From: Willaertia magna
Lineage: Eukaryota; Heterolobosea; Eutetramitea; Acrasida; Naegleriidae
NCBI GenBank assembly: GCA_902984215.1
Contig: CADWAF010000273.1
Location: forward strand, 1 to 20,189
Length of the DNA stretch: 20,189 nucleotides
Reading direction: 5' to 3'
Below the pieces are notes generated by a model. It worked only from the letters and a program-made list of their open reading frames with translations, made no database searches and was not told where the DNA came from. Every line of letters begins with the position of its first letter. Within the stretch, counting starts at the first letter, position 1. Made by a program: the position numbers and the translations under genes. Positions 17,492 to 20,189 of this stretch are shown here, one piece after another.

Positions 17492-17564
17492 ATTGTAAAT
17501 ATCGGTAAATGAAAAGGGACATAATAAAATTAACTTTGGTTTACAAAAATAAATTTCACTTTTA

Positions 17565-19106
17565 TTAAAAATTAAATGTTATGTCACATAAAAAGGTAGT
17601 ATTGTAAACGTGTCTCTCCAAATTTGAGAAAAATCTTAAATAATCACGTGATTCTTCAGTTCTAAAATACAGAATTGTGTGACTATACCCTGCAACAATT
17701 GTTGGAACTACATTCCCACTTACTTTTCTTGTATTCTTAATAATCTCCTCCATTTCGTAATGTCTAACAATTGTCTTGTAATCGTGATGATTTAACAACC
17801 CCAATTCACCCCATCCATTTGTGCCACAACAATAAACTTTGTAATCTTTTGTAATAAAGAAGAAACTAGTAACACCACCTATTATAATTACTTCATCCTC
17901 TTCAGGTATTTGGTCAACTAAGTATGTGTAATCATTCAATGGTTGCTCACTTGGACAAGAACCTCCAATACAAGCCAATCCAGGATATAAAGAATTTCCC
18001 TTACCAAACTTTAAAAAACCTTAAAAGATTAATTTCACAATTTAAATAAGCATTAAAACATACCAGCAGAGGCACCATGATGGATCTTACTAAAAGGAGT
18101 ATAGGACAAGGCAATTTTTTCAAAACCTCTTACTCTATTGTAATAAACATTACCTAAATTAGTTAATAATAAAGAATAACTTGTACCTAAACTCATATCT
18201 ATCACTTTTTCTCCGTGCAATAAATCTGGTAAAATACACTTTGTAAATGTTGATATTCTGGCTGTCATTCTTTCAGCTCCAATTTGGTAAGTTCCATTAC
18301 TTCCACATCCATAAAGAATTCCCTTTTCTTATTTATTTTGTTTATAAAACAGTAAAATAAATTTAACAAAACATACTTGACAATAATAAAACACTTTCAT
18401 AACCACAAACAATCTTGTCAATTGAATCATTTTCTTCTAAAAACTTTAAATTGACAGTTCGTGGAGGAAAAACATTTTGATCTTTGACTTCATCACCTAA
18501 TCCTAATTGCTTTAAAAAACATTAGAATTCATAAAACAATATTTACTTACACCTCTATTGTTTTTACCACAAACAAATAGGTTTTGTTTATTTCCAATTT
18601 CTTCAAGGAAATAACTGAAAAAAGCACCACAAGAAATATTGACAATGTGTTTGTGATCGAAAAAGGAAATTCTTGTAATTTCTTTTGCGCCATTGCAATG
18701 GTCTAATCCAAGTTGACCACAACTAATTATTATAGAGTTTCATTTTAATAAATTTAAATAGATAAACTAAAACAAACCTATTTTGACCAGCTCCATAAAC
18801 AACATTTGATCTTGTTACAAAAATTGTAAAATGGTCACCAGCTCCAATCCATTTCAATTTATCACCAAACGGAAATATCTCTCTTTCATGAATTGGTGTA
18901 AGATGTTTAACCCCATTTAAAATTGCTGACCTTTCGTTAATAACTATTTGACCATCACTAGATTTTCCACAAACCCCTTTAGACAGTAAAAAATTAAAAT
19001 TACTTCTTCTTCTTAACTAATAATACCTACATATAGTTTCACAAGAACAAACATTCTTCAATTTTTCGGGTAAGCAATAATCAATTGTGCTTCCATCACT
19101 TGCCAT
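17565..19106 (-). CDS. RCC1-repeat protein, six exons, 432 aa
   Basis: Exons on the minus strand: 19106-19031, 18976-18778, 18722-18551, 18509-18377, 18327-18064, 18019-17565. Introns are 54, 55, 41, 49 and 44 nt; all joins keep frame. RCC1 repeats appear in order: IWVCGKSSDGQI, VVYGAGQNSCGQLGLD, LFVCGKNNRGQLGLGDE, ILYGCGSNGTYQIG, VIDMSLGTSYSLLL and YKVYCCGTNGWGELGLLN. Several repeats are rebuilt only by splicing (GAGQNS-CGQLG, KNNRG-QLGLG). It is probably a propeller scaffold; a nuclear, Ran-type role cannot be claimed. The C-terminus YLRFFSNLERHVYNTTFLCDITFNF resembles the opening of a BTB domain, then stops. The ATG at 19106 (MASDGSTIDY) follows eight A residues, and no in-frame ATG is found further upstream. 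Donors are GTAGGT, GTTTGT, GTAAGT, GTATGT and GTATGT; four of five acceptors are AAG. Confidence 0.88.
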
Positions 19107-20189
19107 TTTTTTTGTAAAGTGACGAGAAGAAAAAATACAACATGTGGGACGGAAAGGTCTCAAGTATAGTATGATAATTAGTGAGCTACGTAAAAGAGAT
19201 GAATGAATTAAGAGGATTTTCAGCAGATTTAACGAATTAATGGTAGAGTGCGGGAAACTCAAGAATAGGGTTAGAAGTTTACAAAAGTTTGACAAAAATT
19301 AATAAATTGTTAATAAAAAATTAAAAAATAAATTTAATATTTTTAAATTCATATAATTTATATTTGTTAAAGTTACGTAATAAAATTATTATTTTTAACA
19401 TTTATAACAATACAAAATTTTTTTTTACTAATATTAATAAAAAATAATAAAAATAATCTATATATTTAAAATTTTAGAAAAATTTATTATAAATATATAA
19501 ATTATACCTTTATATTAATTAAAAATTTCAATGTCCTTTTTAATAAATGTATAAGAAAATAATTAATTTAAAAAAATAAAAGTTTTAATATTATTAAAAA
19601 TATTTATTTTTTTAATTTTAGTTAATTAATTATATATTTTAATTAATAAGTATTTAATAAAAAAGTAAGATTATATAAAAAATAAAATAACGATTTTTAT
19701 TTATTTTAAAATTAATTAAAAATAATTTAAAAAAATTAATACTTTCTTAACAATTCCATAGTAACTATACTTAAAATTATATATAGTTTTCCGATTATTT
19801 GTATAAAAATAAAATAAAAAAAGATCTCAATAAAATGTCTTTTGAAATAATCTTAAAATAACTTTTTTTCAAAAATTTCTTTTTTTTTTAAAACATTGTT
19901 TTAGACGTGTTTAATTTAATTATAAAAGTTAATTATTATTTTAAGTACAATTTTTTGAATAAAAAATTAATAAAAATAGTATAAATTTATATTGCTTTTT
20001 AAAAAATAAAAAAATATTTTTTTAAAAAAATTCAAATTTAAATATTTTATTTTATTTAGATACATAATAATTTATTTATTATCTAATCTCATAACATACT
20101 ATTTATTTATTTTATTTAATTTTTTTTAAAAATTATTTTTTTATTCATTTATTTTTAAAAAAAAATTTCATATTTTCTATTTTCTCTCT
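19107..20189. other. AT-rich upstream / intergenic region
   Basis: The first ~190 bp (19107-19300) have mixed composition and are the likely promoter and 5' UTR of the RCC1 gene. From about 19300 to the end the DNA is almost entirely A and T with homopolymer runs and stops in every frame. No gene, tRNA, rRNA or transposon is seen. Confidence 0.7.
19250..19257 (-). promoter_or_regulatory. Perfect E2F-type site TTTCCCGC
   Basis: GCGGGAAA on the plus strand reads TTTCCCGC on the minus strand, an exact match to the E2F/DP consensus TTTSSCGC. It lies 144 bp upstream of the RCC1 start at 19106 and is one of few GC-rich words in the spacer. Function is inferred from the motif only. Confidence 0.4.

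Noticed and set aside
19268..19274. GGGTTAG, a telomere-like word
   Set aside because: A single copy, not an array; no sign of a chromosome end.
19107..19295. 63-aa N-terminal extension of the distal RCC1 protein
   Set aside because: The frame is open but has no ATG (it would start at TTG); MASDG at 19106 is the first methionine.
19300..20189. Possible centromere, origin or organellar DNA from the extreme AT content
   Set aside because: Composition alone; no repeats, genes or motifs support any of these.
1..20189. tRNA, rRNA, CRISPR array, transposon or integrase
   Set aside because: No A/B box pair, rRNA core, regularly spaced repeat array or transposase frame was seen by eye. A tRNAscan or Rfam search would settle the RNA part.

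Overview
The window is nuclear DNA from a free-living eukaryotic protist with a very AT-rich genome. Evidence: eleven short spliceosomal introns (38-70 nt) can be placed by restoring reading frame and homology; start codons mostly follow runs of A; one protein is largely poly-asparagine; intergenic DNA is close to pure A/T. Asparagine runs might suggest a dictyostelid, but the second gene group contains a jouberin (AHI1) homologue, a ciliary transition-zone protein. That points to an organism that can build a flagellum. A heterolobosean amoeboflagellate (Naegleria/Willaertia-like) is my best guess, from gene content only.

Layout. 1-738: AT-rich DNA with an inverted-repeat cluster and a duplicated E2F-like TTTGGCGS element. 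739-945 (+): small acidic coiled-coil protein, then 1006-2205 (+) an RCC1-repeat protein. 5494-2231 (-): three-exon AHI1/jouberin of 1058 aa. 8555-5601 (-): five-exon, 916-aa ankyrin / PB1-like / protein kinase. 9186-8788 (-): profilin. 9570 (+): small protein with a mitochondrial-type N-terminus, divergent from profilin. 9960-10698: long leader with several short palindromes. 10699-14271 (+): 1190-aa poly-Asn C2H2 zinc-finger protein. 14815-14459 (-): 118-aa orphan. 16223-14940 (-): CHID1-type GH18-like protein with a signal peptide or anchor. 16313-17479 (+): coiled-coil / T1-BTB (KCTD-type) / SPRY-like protein, divergent from CHID1 across 89 bp. 19106-17565 (-): six-exon RCC1-repeat protein. 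19107-20189: AT-rich DNA with one perfect E2F-type site and no gene seen.

How the genes fit together. There is no operon or single pathway. Themes that recur are beta-propeller and repeat scaffolds (two RCC1 proteins, one WD40 protein), BTB-related modules, and cytoskeletal or flagellar functions (profilin, jouberin). Both RCC1 proteins end in a short tail resembling the first strand of a BTB domain, with a convergent neighbour directly downstream, and E2F-like sites lie upstream of both loci. Genes are tightly packed: two convergent pairs are 25 and 85 bp apart, and two divergent pairs share short promoters. All eleven introns are in three minus-strand genes, and seven of them end in AAG rather than TAG.
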